Below, piece after piece: positions 53,207-62,002 of a DNA stretch of 64,000 bases. The stretch comes from DATGFK01 sp040007395 (GTDB taxonomy: Bacteria; Chloroflexota; Anaerolineae; Aggregatilineales; UBA2796), in contig JBDTVG010000185.1 of assembly GCA_040007395.1 (NCBI GenBank), positions 5,770-69,769 of the forward strand, written 5' to 3'. The position numbers and the translations under genes are program-made. The stretch's first letter is position 1, and each line of letters begins with the position of its first letter. The notes below the pieces were generated by a model. The model did not search any database. It was not told the origin of the DNA and saw nothing but the letters and a program-made list of their open reading frames with translations.

Positions 53207-54115
53207 CTATAGGCCAATACTACGTAGATAGTCGCGGTTGCGTTGGGCGCTTTCCAGCGGCGATCCCATTCCCGGCAGCACGTCTTGTTCCACAACGATC
53301 CAGCCTGAGTAGCCGTTACCTTTGATCTCCTTCGTGATGGCAGGAAAATTGACTGAGCCTTTGCCGAGTTCACAGAATATTCCGTGACGGACAGCGTTCA
53401 GGTAATCCCATTCCTCGCGGCGGGCTTGTTCGGCGATGGCAGGATCGCAGTCCTTGAAGTGAATGTGCCAAATGCGATCCCGGTAGGTCTGCAACGCTTG
53501 GAGTGGATCGCCGCCGCCGTAGATGTAGTGTCCCGTATCCAGTGCCAGCCCGACTAAACCCGCATCAGTCAGCTTGAGCAGGGTATCTACTTCGGCGGGC
53601 GTTTCGACAAAGCCCGCGCAGTGATGGTGGAATACGGTTCGCAAACCCGTTTGTTCACGTACCGCCCGCGCAATACGATTTACACCGTTGGCAAAGACCC
53701 GCCACTGCGCCTCGTTTAAGCCCTGTTCGGGTTGGATGCGTCCAGCATATTTGGTGCGGATCGGGTTGCTGCCGTTTTCATCGGCAAGGACAATGAAGCA
53801 GTTCTCGCCTGCCGTACTTGCCAGCAAGCGCGCCGTTTTGAGCGCAACCGCTTCGCCAGCCGTGTGCTTTTCGGGGTGCGCCAGCGCCACCGGGACAAAA
53901 GCCGCCATCACCGCCAGATCGCGATTGCTGAGTTCCTTCCGCAGCGTACCGGGATCAGTCGGCATGAAGCCCCAGTCGCCCAGTTCGGTACCTTCGTAGC
54001 CACTCTGCGCGATTTCATCCAAGACCTGTGGATAAGCGGCGGCTGTTCCGGTGACATCAAATTCGAGTACGCCCCATGAACAAGGCGCGTTAGCAATCCG
54101 TAATTTTGCAACCAT
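53207..54115 (-). CDS. Sugar phosphate isomerase/epimerase (IolE-like)
   Basis: A 302-residue AP_endonuc_2-fold TIM-barrel protein. ANAPCSWGVLEF opens the barrel; FHHHCAGFVETP, LALDTGHYIYGGGDP and HIHFKDCDP carry probable metal ligands, and VEQDV ends it. The layout is close to myo-inosose-2 dehydratase (IolE), but the substrate is not proven and no other iol genes are close. ATG 54115. Confidence 0.85.
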   Translation of the reverse strand: MVAKLRIANAPCSWGVLEFDVTGTAAAYPQVLDEIAQSGYEGTELGDWGFMPTDPGTLRKELSNRDLAVMAAFVPVALAHPEKHTAGEAVALKTARLLASTAGENCFIVLADENGSNPIRTKYAGRIQPEQGLNEAQWRVFANGVNRIARAVREQTGLRTVFHHHCAGFVETPAEVDTLLKLTDAGLVGLALDTGHYIYGGGDPLQALQTYRDRIWHIHFKDCDPAIAEQARREEWDYLNAVRHGIFCELGKGSVNFPAITKEIKGNGYSGWIVVEQDVLPGMGSPLESAQRNRDYLRSIGL

Positions 54116-54210
54116 TATTACTTGCTGTACTCCACCATAAAAACATAAAAGATGAAACCGACTCTCATTTTCACAGTGTAGACAGGAAAGCGGATTCGCG
54201 CCCGTTTTTG

Positions 54211-54714
54211 TCAGGAGTTGGTGGGTTCGACGGCAGTAAGCAGATGATAATTCCGATTGTAGTAGACCAGCGGCGCTCTATCGGGATCGACCTGTGCATA
54301 GACCACTTCCGCAATATAGATTACATGCGTCGAGGTGTCCTGGGTGGAGCGCACTTCGCAGTCCAGATAGGCGGCAGCATCCGCCAACATGGGCGATCCA
54401 GTGGCGGCGGTAAACAGTTTCATGCCTTCAAAGCGATCTGTCACAGTGGGGTCAAAGCCCGCAAAGCGATTCGAGATCGCGTCTTGTCCGGTTCCCAGCA
54501 TCGAGATCGCAAACACGCCCGACTTCTGCACCAGTTCGTGACTGTACGATTCTTTGTTCAAGCACACCAGCACGGTGGCGGGTTCCAGCGATACGGAGGT
54601 AAAGCTGCTAACCGTCATCCCGGCGTACTCGCCTTCCCAAACGGTGGTAACGATTGTCACCCCGGTAGCCCACTGGCGCATCGTCGCTCGTAAAATTGCT
54701 GAGTCTACGGTCAT
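54211..54714 (-). CDS. Flavin reductase-family protein
   Basis: A 167-residue FMN-binding split-barrel protein: RQWATGVTIVTT, GMTVSSFTSVSLEPATVLVCLN and FAISMLGTGQ are typical of HpaC/flavin reductase-like proteins. It may reduce flavin for a monooxygenase. ATG 54714. Confidence 0.88.
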   Translation of the reverse strand: MTVDSAILRATMRQWATGVTIVTTVWEGEYAGMTVSSFTSVSLEPATVLVCLNKESYSHELVQKSGVFAISMLGTGQDAISNRFAGFDPTVTDRFEGMKLFTAATGSPMLADAAAYLDCEVRSTQDTSTHVIYIAEVVYAQVDPDRAPLVYYNRNYHLLTAVEPTNS

Positions 54715-54811
54715 CCCGATTTTCCCTTAACTTTCCTTTCATTATAAATAGTCTTGATGCACAATGTCCACTGATTCCTTCGCGCCGAAGCGATGTGGAG
54801 GACGCGACGAC

Positions 54812-54875
54812 GGACAACGCAAGCATTGTCCCTACAAAACACGCCTTGAATGTAGGGGCAGGGTTTGCCCTGTCC
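54812..54875. repeat. Two-hairpin repeat, copy 1
   Basis: GGACAACGCAAGCATTGTCC, then CTACA, 14 nt, TGTAGG, then GGCAGGG...CCCTGTCC. Two different hairpins enclose a conserved CCTACA/TGTAGG pair. The intergenic 54715-55103 holds this and the next copy, and no gene. Confidence 0.7.
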
Positions 54876-54909
54876 GGTATCGGTAATCAACGCAATCGAC
54901 GCAATCGAC

Positions 54910-54965
54910 GGACAACGCAGGCATTGTCCCTACAAAACACGCCTGGGACAAGGTTTGCCCTGTCC
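54910..54965. repeat. Two-hairpin repeat, copy 2
   Basis: GGACAACGCAGGCATTGTCC, CTACA, short spacer, then GGGACAAGG...CCCTGTCC. The TGTAGG half is lost. A short tandem GCAATCGAC stands just before it. Confidence 0.6.
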
Positions 54966-55066
54966 GCTGCGTGGTGTTTTGGTTTTCATTTTGATGCGTT
55001 CGCCCTACCCCATCTATTTTGCCACTTCATTGAACTTTGCTACAATTTCTCTTGTTGATAAAATTT

Positions 55067-55090
55067 GTATCTGCAATAATTTGCATCTAC
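55067..55090. promoter_or_regulatory. Candidate Fur/Zur-type operator in front of the metal uptake operon
   Basis: GTA-nn-TGCAA-TAAT-TTGCA-nn-TAC, a symmetrical site of 24 bp, 14 nt before the ZnuA-like start. It overlaps a possible -10 box (AATAAT) with TTGTTG 17 nt upstream. Metal-dependent repression by the Fur-family protein at 58219 is inference. Confidence 0.5.
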
Positions 55091-55103
55091 GGATAGGATT
55101 GAC

Positions 55104-56213
55104 ATGCTAAGAACATTCCGATCGCTCATGGTGTCAGGATTGATGGTGGCGCTAACGCTTGGCTACAGCAGCGGTACAGTCAAGGCCGATTCCCCGACTC
55201 CAGCATTGCAACCCTGTGTCCCTTCGACCACGCTCGCTACCCCAGAAGCCGCACAGCCAACCGCACCTGTGCCAGCCGTTGAGCCTGCACCGCCAACGCT
55301 GTATGTGGTTACGACAGTCGCGCCGCTGACGAATATCGTGTTCAATATCGCGGGTAACCGGATCAAGATTCATGGGCTTATCCCTGAAGGGCTGGACTCG
55401 CATACCTTTGAGCCGAAACCCTCCGATGCCACCTTTATCGCGCAAGCTGATGTTATTTTTATCAATGGGCTGCATCTCGAAGAACCGACCAAAAAACTCG
55501 CTGAATCTAATTTGAAGCAGGGCGCGGAGATCATTCAGCTTGGCACGCTGACGCTTAGTCAGGCCGATTGGGTTTATGATTTTTCGTTTCCCAAAGATAA
55601 GGGCGATCCGAATCCGCATCTGTGGATGAATCCTTTGCTGGCGCTGAATTACGCCAAGATCGTGCGGGACACGCTCTCAAAACGCGATTCCGCCGGAGCC
55701 GCTTTCTATGTTGCCAACTACGCAACTTTTGCAGCGCGACTCACGACGCTCGATCAGGCGATTTGTAATGCCGTTGCCACGATTCCCGCCAAGCAGCGTA
55801 AACTGTTGACCTATCACGATTCGTTTGCCTATTTCGCGCCGCGCTACCAGATGACCGTTATCGGGGCAATCCAGCCCGCCGACTTTGCCGAACCCTCGGC
55901 ACAAGAAGTCGCCAAGCTCATCGATCAACTTAAAGCGGAAGGCGTTCCCGCCATCTTTGGGTCAGAAGTATTCCCGTCAAAAGTGCTGGACCAGATTGGC
56001 AAGGAGGCAGGCGTGAGCTACGTCAATACGCTGGCAGACGACGATCTCCCTAACCAGACCGATAACCGTCTCCACCACTCGTATCTGCAACTGTTGGTCA
56101 ACGATGTGACGACCATGACTAGCGCACTCGGTGGCGATCCAGCAGCGCTCAAGGCAGTGGCAACCGATAACCTCAATGGGTCGGATAGCGGGGTTGAAGT
56201 GTCGGGCAAATAG
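55104..56213 (+). CDS. Metal ABC transporter substrate-binding protein (ZnuA/MntA-like)
   Basis: A 369-residue secreted protein. After a signal peptide and a Pro/Ala linker, residues from about 65 form the cluster A-I metal-binding fold. Metal ligands are in GLDSHTFEP, PNPHLWMNP, YHDSFAYFA and TLADDDL. The pattern fits Zn or Mn. ATG 55104 has AGGA. It starts the znu-like operon with a predicted operator (55067). Confidence 0.9.
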   Translation: MLRTFRSLMVSGLMVALTLGYSSGTVKADSPTPALQPCVPSTTLATPEAAQPTAPVPAVEPAPPTLYVVTTVAPLTNIVFNIAGNRIKIHGLIPEGLDSHTFEPKPSDATFIAQADVIFINGLHLEEPTKKLAESNLKQGAEIIQLGTLTLSQADWVYDFSFPKDKGDPNPHLWMNPLLALNYAKIVRDTLSKRDSAGAAFYVANYATFAARLTTLDQAICNAVATIPAKQRKLLTYHDSFAYFAPRYQMTVIGAIQPADFAEPSAQEVAKLIDQLKAEGVPAIFGSEVFPSKVLDQIGKEAGVSYVNTLADDDLPNQTDNRLHHSYLQLLVNDVTTMTSALGGDPAALKAVATDNLNGSDSGVEVSGK

Positions 56214-56227
56214 CACCTTACGCTTAC

Positions 56228-56290
56228 GGGCGACCACACAGAGTCGCCCCTACAGCCTATTATTGTAGGGGATGGCCTGTGTGCCATCCC
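56228..56290. repeat. Two-hairpin repeat, copy 3 with different arms
   Basis: GGGCGAC...GTCGCCC then CCTACA, spacer, TGTAGGGGATGGC...GCCATCCC. The conserved CCTACA/TGTAGG core is the same, but the two hairpin stems have different sequences from copies 1, 4 and 5. Confidence 0.65.
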
Positions 56291-56335
56291 GCATCGTAAA
56301 TACATCAGATCGTGGAAAATAGGGATCTTTTATCT

Positions 56336-57187
56336 ATGACCGCACCGCTCGTCGAATTTGAAAATGTTAGCTGCCGCTATGACTCGGCGCTTGTCCTCGA
56401 CCATATCAATTTGCACCTGCATAAAGGGCAGTTTGCAGGCATCCTCGGCCCTAGCGGGGCGGGCAAAACGACGCTGCTCAAAACGATCCTCGGCCTGATC
56501 AAACCCGTTCACGGGACGGTGTGCATCGGCGGCGAAGCGCTACAAGGTCGTCCGTCTAACCGAGTAGCCTATGTGCCGCAGGTCGAGGTGGTCGATTGGA
56601 ACTTTCCGCTGACCGTTGAGCAAGCCGTTCTCATGGGTCGGACGGCGCGCATGGGTTGGCTACCGTGGCCTGCGAAAGCCGATCTCAAACAGGCTTACGA
56701 TCTGATGGAGCAGCTTGGTATCGCGCAGTTTGGCAAGCGGCATATTCGCGACCTATCGGGCGGGCAGCAGCAGCGCGTTTTCTTGGCACGAGCGCTCATC
56801 GCTGCCCCGGAACTGCTGGTGCTGGACGAACCAACAGCGGGAGTCGATATGCGGACGCAAGAGGATATTTTGCATCTGCTCGCACGACTCAACAAAGCCG
56901 GAGTGACGATTCTCATGACGACGCACGATCTCAATGCTGCCGCTTCACATTTGCCGTGGGTCATCTGCCTCAACCAAACCGTGATCGCACAGGGAACGCC
57001 GGAAGCTGTGTTTACTCCAGCAATTCTGAATGCTACCTTTCAGGGCGATATGGTGGTGATCAAACAAGATGGCTTGATCTTTGTGCAAGAGCGTCCCCAT
57101 CAGCACAGTTATCACGATCTAATTCCCGATCCGGTACTGTCACACACTGCGCTAGACACCACTATCGGCACAGGAGTTGAGGCTTGA
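56336..57187 (+). CDS. Metal ABC transporter ATPase (ZnuC-like)
   Basis: A 283-residue ATPase: Walker A GPSGAGKTT, signature LSGGQQQRVFLARA, Walker B LLVLDEPTAGVD, H-loop MTTHDLN. ATG 56336 gives the family start; the frame opens at a GTG at 56312. It overlaps the permease start (TTGA). Confidence 0.92.
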   Translation: MTAPLVEFENVSCRYDSALVLDHINLHLHKGQFAGILGPSGAGKTTLLKTILGLIKPVHGTVCIGGEALQGRPSNRVAYVPQVEVVDWNFPLTVEQAVLMGRTARMGWLPWPAKADLKQAYDLMEQLGIAQFGKRHIRDLSGGQQQRVFLARALIAAPELLVLDEPTAGVDMRTQEDILHLLARLNKAGVTILMTTHDLNAAASHLPWVICLNQTVIAQGTPEAVFTPAILNATFQGDMVVIKQDGLIFVQERPHQHSYHDLIPDPVLSHTALDTTIGTGVEA

Positions 57188-58035
57188 CCAGCTTATTTGC
57201 ACCGTTTCAATACGAATTCTTCCGCAATGGGATGCTTGCCGGAATCTTGATCGGCGCAACGTGTGGCTTGCTAGGCGTGTATATCGTGCTGCGCGGCATG
57301 AGCTATATTGGGCATGGCCTGTCCCATGCGATCTTCGGTGGCGCAGCGGTAGCCTATGTCCTGAACTTTGACTTGAATCTGTGGGCGGGACTGTGGGGCT
57401 TTGTCGCGGCGATCCTGATTAACGTGACTGTGCGCCGTTATAAGATCAGCGCCGACGCTGCGATTGGCGTAATCACGACGGCAAGTTTTGCCATTGGCGT
57501 AGCGGTGATTAGTGGCTTGCACCGTTTCACCCGATCTATCGAAGGGTTTTTGTTTGGCAGCATTCTGGGCGTTAACTCCGCACAACTGATCGGCGTGGCA
57601 GCGGTTAGCCTTGTAGTGAGTATCGGAATCTTCGTGTTCTACAAGCAGTTGCTTTTCACGACCTTCGATGAAGAAACCGCCCGCGTCTATGGGATTCGCA
57701 CACAGGCACTCGATAACCTGTTTTCGCTGGCGCTGGCGGCTACGCTCGTGGTCTCGATGCAAGTGATCGGCGTAACGTTGATTGCGGCGGCAATTGTCAT
57801 CCCCCCCATTACCGCACGGATGCTGACCCATCGCTTTGATCGGATGCTAATCGGGTCAATGCTAATCGGTGCGCTGACCGCCATGCTCGGCATCTGGATC
57901 AGCTTCCCGCTGGATATTGCAGCAGGTGCAGCGATTGTGCTAGTGCAGGCGACGTTATTCGTAGTAGCGCTTGTTTTCAATGCACTGTTTAGCCACCATC
58001 GCGCAGGGATGCTGCTTTATCGTGAGCATCTGTAA
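57184..58035 (+). CDS. Metal ABC transporter permease (ZnuB-like)
   Basis: A 283-residue ABC-3 family permease with about eight helices. FFRNGMLAGILIGATCGLLGVYIVLRGMSYIGHGLSHAIFGG is typical. It starts with TTG overlapping the ATPase stop (57185-57187). Third gene of the operon. Confidence 0.92.
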   Translation: MTSLFAPFQYEFFRNGMLAGILIGATCGLLGVYIVLRGMSYIGHGLSHAIFGGAAVAYVLNFDLNLWAGLWGFVAAILINVTVRRYKISADAAIGVITTASFAIGVAVISGLHRFTRSIEGFLFGSILGVNSAQLIGVAAVSLVVSIGIFVFYKQLLFTTFDEETARVYGIRTQALDNLFSLALAATLVVSMQVIGVTLIAAAIVIPPITARMLTHRFDRMLIGSMLIGALTAMLGIWISFPLDIAAGAAIVLVQATLFVVALVFNALFSHHRAGMLLYREHL

Positions 58036-58095
58036 CATAATCAATCGCATCAACATCTTTCGTCCCCTTAAGGGTGGGTTGTTTAACCCTATAGC

Positions 58096-58159
58096 GGACA
58101 GGGCAGGCCCTGTCCCTACATAATCCCGTTTGGATGTAGGGACAACGCCTGCGTTGTCC
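58096..58159. repeat. Two-hairpin repeat, copy 4 (complete)
   Basis: GGACAGGGC-AG-GCCCTGTCC, CTACA, 14 nt, TGTAGG, GACAACGCCTGCGTTGTCC. Both stems are perfect 9-bp palindromes. It lies between the metal permease and the Fur-family gene. Confidence 0.75.
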
Positions 58160-58218
58160 AGCATTTGAAACGTCGTCCGCGTTGAGAAAATGGTAAAATT
58201 GATGATAGCGAACCATAA

Positions 58219-58707
58219 ATGTTGATCAGTCCAATGACTCAAAACCAGAATCAAGTTCAGCAGATTGTGAATGAACTGCGGCAGCGTGGGGAACGAGTAA
58301 CTATCCAGCGCCGCATGGTCATCGAAGCGCTTTGCACGACGAAAGGCCATCAGACGGTTAACGATGTGCGCGACACTCTGAAAGTACATGGCGAAGCGAT
58401 GACCGAATCGACGGTCTATCGCATCTTGCGTTGGCTCAACGAGCATGGTTTCGCGTCGCAAACCGATCTCGGCGCACAAGGCGTTGTCTATGAATTGCTG
58501 TATGCCACGCCGCATCACCATTTGGTGTGCCTTGCCTGTGGGAGCATCACGGCGCTGGATGATGGCGGTATCGAAACATTGCGTAAGCATGTTCAAGATG
58601 AGTACAGCTTTGAGCCGCGTGTCGAACACATGGCGATTTTCGGGTGGTGCAAGGAGTGTCAGCGCAAAAATCTCGTCGGCACCTTCGCCCACCCGCAAAG
58701 CGAGTAG
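58219..58707 (+). CDS. Fur-family metal regulator
   Basis: A 162-residue protein with a winged helix (TIQRRMVIEALCTTKGHQTVNDV, then STVYRILRWLNEHG) and metal sites: HHHLVCLACG and CKEC form the structural Cys4 zinc site, with His-rich ligands at PHHHL. Position behind znuABC favours Zur or Mur over Fur, but specificity is not proven. ATG 58219; ATG 58234 is an alternative. Confidence 0.9.
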   Translation: MLISPMTQNQNQVQQIVNELRQRGERVTIQRRMVIEALCTTKGHQTVNDVRDTLKVHGEAMTESTVYRILRWLNEHGFASQTDLGAQGVVYELLYATPHHHLVCLACGSITALDDGGIETLRKHVQDEYSFEPRVEHMAIFGWCKECQRKNLVGTFAHPQSE

Positions 58708-58726
58708 CCGGAGTAAGCGCAACGAA

Positions 58727-59383
58727 CTACAACGACTCGACTAGTTCTAGCGAAAACGATTCCAACGACGGCAGCACACGATCTGCCATCTGCAAGATTT
58801 CAGCAGGCAGCGGAAAATCCGCACCGGGGACGGCAATCGCGACCATGCCCGCTGCTTTCAAGGATCGGATGCCGTTGCTCGAATCTTCGATGCCGACACA
58901 TTGCGCGGGCGCTACCCCTAAGCGTCGTGCTGCCTCCAGATAAATATCCGGCGCGGGTTTGCCGTGCAGAAAATCATCGCCATAGATAATCGCCTCAAAG
59001 ACTTTATCTAGCCCCGTCATCGCCATGACCTGCTGAATCAACTGGGTCGTGGAGCCGGAAGCTAGCGCCACTTTATAGTTGCTGGCAGCGAGATGAACGG
59101 CTTCTAGCGCACCGGGCAAAATCAGCAAATGTTCCATATATTGCGTCAAGACACGCTTTTTCATATCCGCGATGATGTCCTCAATTGGCGCGGAAATCTC
59201 CAAGCGATTCTTCATGAGAGTCGCCCACTCAATCGTGCTGCTGCCCATCGCCTTATGCTGATCGGCCTCTGTCCAGACTTTGCCAAGATCGGCGGCGACG
59301 GCTTCCCGCGAACGCTGCCAAACCATTTCCGAATCGATGAGAATGCCGTCCATATCAAAGATCACGGCTTGAATTGATGACAT
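58727..59383 (-). CDS. HAD-superfamily phosphatase (YniC/beta-PGM-like)
   Basis: A 218-residue HAD hydrolase: FDMDGILIDSE (nucleophile), ALASGSTTQ, GKPAPDIYLEAARRLG and IEDSSNGIRS. The group removes phosphate from sugar phosphates. ATG 59383. It is convergent with the Fur gene. Confidence 0.9.
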   Translation of the reverse strand: MSSIQAVIFDMDGILIDSEMVWQRSREAVAADLGKVWTEADQHKAMGSSTIEWATLMKNRLEISAPIEDIIADMKKRVLTQYMEHLLILPGALEAVHLAASNYKVALASGSTTQLIQQVMAMTGLDKVFEAIIYGDDFLHGKPAPDIYLEAARRLGVAPAQCVGIEDSSNGIRSLKAAGMVAIAVPGADFPLPAEILQMADRVLPSLESFSLELVESL

Positions 59384-59487
59384 AATGCTCCTGATGTGTG
59401 GTGATGTGTGTGATTATATTTGGCTGTATTCTAGCATCTCGACGGGAAAATTCACCTCGTTGTCCCTACCCTTAAGCGTAGATCAGC

Positions 59488-59542
59488 GGACAGGGCAGGC
59501 CCTGTCCAACCGGATTTCATAGGGACAATGCCTGTGTTATCC
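59488..59542. repeat. Two-hairpin repeat, copy 5 (partly decayed)
   Basis: GGACAGGGCAGGCCCTGTCC, then a spacer and TAGGGACAATGCC...TTATCC; the CCTACA half is lost. It is the main visible content of the gene-free stretch 59384-59770. Confidence 0.6.
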
Positions 59543-59770
59543 AGCATCATATCCCTTATTGCAGTGCAGATAATTTTGATGCGTTCATCTTGCCTTGACG
59601 CGCCATGTACTCGCGGATTTGCCAATACAGTGGATATACTCCTTACAAACTTATGACCTAAATTCTCTTGTTGCGAATTGGATGGTCATGACTCTATCTC
59701 GCCTTTCCGCTTAGGATAAGGTAACTAAAATACGACTGTCCTTATCCGCTGTTACATCGTGGAGCGCACT

Positions 59771-60073
59771 ATGTTGCAAGGTAATCCGACCAATATACTT
59801 CTTTTTCTTGGTGGACTCGGCATTGTTGCCCTTATCGTGGTTATGGTAGTGGTTCCTCTGCTGGGTCGCCTGACCCTAATTATCGAAGCGGGATCGCTGC
59901 TTGCCGGGGGGTTGGGCGAGTATTTCGGCAATTCGCATGTAGTTTGGATCGGTTGTGTGGTCGTGATACTGATTATCCTGTCGTGCTGCTGTATCGTGGT
60001 GGTCGGGGCAGGGGCAATACTAAGTTGTGGTACGACTAATCCTTCGCAGCTATGTCGCCTAGTCGGGCGTTAG
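59771..60073 (+). CDS. Small hydrophobic protein, unknown function
   Basis: A 100-residue protein with two hydrophobic segments (about 10-36 and 60-88) and clustered Cys (LSCCCIVVV). ATG 59771 has GGAG at 7 nt. No family is recognised. It resembles the end of the protein at 48707. Confidence 0.6.
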   Translation: MLQGNPTNILLFLGGLGIVALIVVMVVVPLLGRLTLIIEAGSLLAGGLGEYFGNSHVVWIGCVVVILIILSCCCIVVVGAGAILSCGTTNPSQLCRLVGR

Positions 60074-60304
60074 GCCGCAATTACAGGTTAACGAGTCCAA
60101 CGCTAGGAAAACAATCTGGCGGCTCGGAAGTTTGCGATCAGCGTGGCAGATCACTGATCGCATGATCCTCAATCCATACACAGAAATCAGAAATAGTGTA
60201 TCTTTAAAGGATGACAAATTATTCAGGTTACTGTGAGGGGATCGTTTTGTGCAACCGATTGCGCCTGAGACAACCTGAGCGTTCGGGATATATTCCTGCC
60301 ATGA

Positions 60305-60334
60305 TTGGCGCTCAAACCTCGCTTATACTATACT
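60305..60334 (+). promoter_or_regulatory. Candidate promoter of the cyclase gene
   Basis: TTGGCG at 60305 and TATACT at 60329, 18 nt apart, 35 nt before GTG 60369. Confidence 0.5.
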
Positions 60335-60368
60335 TTCTCCGGTCTACAACTAGTATCGAGGCTTTATT

Positions 60369-61955
60369 GTGACCAACGAACGCATACTCGTGGTTGATGA
60401 CAGCAAAGAGAACCGCGAATTCATTATTGACTATATTCTGAAGCCCAACGGCTTCGAGGTGCTGGAAGCGCGGGACGGCGTGGAAGGGATGGCCTTTGCC
60501 CGCAAGGACTCGCCCGACCTGATCTTGCTCGACTTGCAGATGCCGCGCCTCGATGGGCGTGGCGTGTTACAGGCATTGCGGCGTGAAAACCTCAATATGC
60601 CTGTTGTGCTGATGACTTTTCACGGCTCCGAGGAAATCGCCATCGATGTGTTCCGGCTAGGCGTGCGCGATTATGTCAAGAAGCCGTACACGCCCGAAGA
60701 AATGCTCGGCGTGATCGAGAGTAGCCTGACGGAAACCCGGCTCCGCAAGGAAAAAGAGGCGTTGACTAGCCGCTTGCTCAATGCCAACCGCGAACTGCAC
60801 AGCCGCATCAAGGAACTGAATACGCTCTACGGCATCGGCAAGAGCGTTACGGCGCTGCTCAATCCGACGCAGCTATTGGCGCGTGTCGTTGAAGCCGCGA
60901 TCACCATGACCGGGGCGGAACAGGGTAGTCTGCTGCTAGTCGAAGGCGATCAATTGGTGCTGCGGGCGGTCAAGCGGCGCGGCGACCAGCACGCCCGACC
61001 CGTTGCCGAGATCAGCAAAGATCGGCTGGCAGAACGAGCGATCCAGCAAGGCAAGCCGTTGTCGCTTACGCCAACAGAACTGTCGCGGCTGCGCGAACGC
61101 AATCCCAACGCACCGTCGGCGGTGATGGTCGTGCCTATGATCGTCAGTGACCGGACGATTGGCGCATTGGGCATCGAGAACATGACGAATACTGCTCGCG
61201 CTTTTACCGACCATGACGGAGCGCTGCTTTCGGCCTTGGGCGACTATGCCGCTATCGCCATCGAAAACGCCCGTAATTTTCAGCAGTTGGAAGAAATCAA
61301 GGAGCGCGAGAAGACGGCGATTCGTGGTGCATTCGAGCGCTATGTGGCACCCAGCGTCGTAGACCGCGTGCTGCGTTCGCCTGATGACATCGGGCTGGGT
61401 GGACATCGCCGCGTGATTAGCGTACTGTTTGCCGACATTCGCGGCTATACCACCTTTAGCGAAAAAGCCGAACCCGAACATGTCGTTGAACTGCTCAACG
61501 AATATTTCACGCTGGCGACGGATATTGTCTTTGCTCGCGAAGGGACACTCGACAAATTCTTGGGCGATGCAGTGATGGCCTTCTTCAACGCCCCCGAAGA
61601 TCAAGAAGATCACCCATACCGTGTGGTCGATGCGGCGCTAGCGCTGCAAGCGGCGGTGGCAGAACTCAATGCGCGGCGTGGCAGCGATGCGCTGACGTTT
61701 AGTATCGGCATCAACATGGGGGAGGCTGTGGTTGGCAATATCGGCACGCCCCGCGCCATGAACTACACCGCCATTGGCGATGTGGTCAATGTCGCCAAGC
61801 GGCTGCAAGAACGCGCCGAACCCGGTCAGATCCTTGTCGAGCAAAGCGTGATCGAATGTCTGGGCGATCAGGTTATTGCGGATCGCATCGGGGAGATGCA
61901 GGTCAAGGGTCGCCAAGCCCCCTCTGTGGTGTACGTATTGCGCGGGCTAGCCTGA
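60369..61955 (+). CDS. Receiver-GAF-adenylate/guanylate cyclase
   Basis: A 528-residue protein. An N-terminal receiver (VVDDSKEN, Asp55 in LILLDLQMP, Lys in YVKKPYTP), a coiled coil, a GAF domain (about 150-310) and a class III cyclase: VLFADIRGYTTFS, FLGDAVMAFF and GDVVNVAKRLQ. The catalytic metal Asp pair is present (FADIRG, GDAVMA). It should make cAMP or cGMP on phosphorylation or ligand binding. GTG 60369 has GAGG. Confidence 0.9.
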   Translation: MTNERILVVDDSKENREFIIDYILKPNGFEVLEARDGVEGMAFARKDSPDLILLDLQMPRLDGRGVLQALRRENLNMPVVLMTFHGSEEIAIDVFRLGVRDYVKKPYTPEEMLGVIESSLTETRLRKEKEALTSRLLNANRELHSRIKELNTLYGIGKSVTALLNPTQLLARVVEAAITMTGAEQGSLLLVEGDQLVLRAVKRRGDQHARPVAEISKDRLAERAIQQGKPLSLTPTELSRLRERNPNAPSAVMVVPMIVSDRTIGALGIENMTNTARAFTDHDGALLSALGDYAAIAIENARNFQQLEEIKEREKTAIRGAFERYVAPSVVDRVLRSPDDIGLGGHRRVISVLFADIRGYTTFSEKAEPEHVVELLNEYFTLATDIVFAREGTLDKFLGDAVMAFFNAPEDQEDHPYRVVDAALALQAAVAELNARRGSDALTFSIGINMGEAVVGNIGTPRAMNYTAIGDVVNVAKRLQERAEPGQILVEQSVIECLGDQVIADRIGEMQVKGRQAPSVVYVLRGLA

Positions 61956-62002
61956 TTTCGGCTTGCGGTCTATTTAATATGGGCGAAATGGAGCGCACTG
62001 GG

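Noticed and set aside
54890..54909. Short tandem GCAATCGAC repeats
   Set aside because: Only two units and no spacer pattern; not a CRISPR array.
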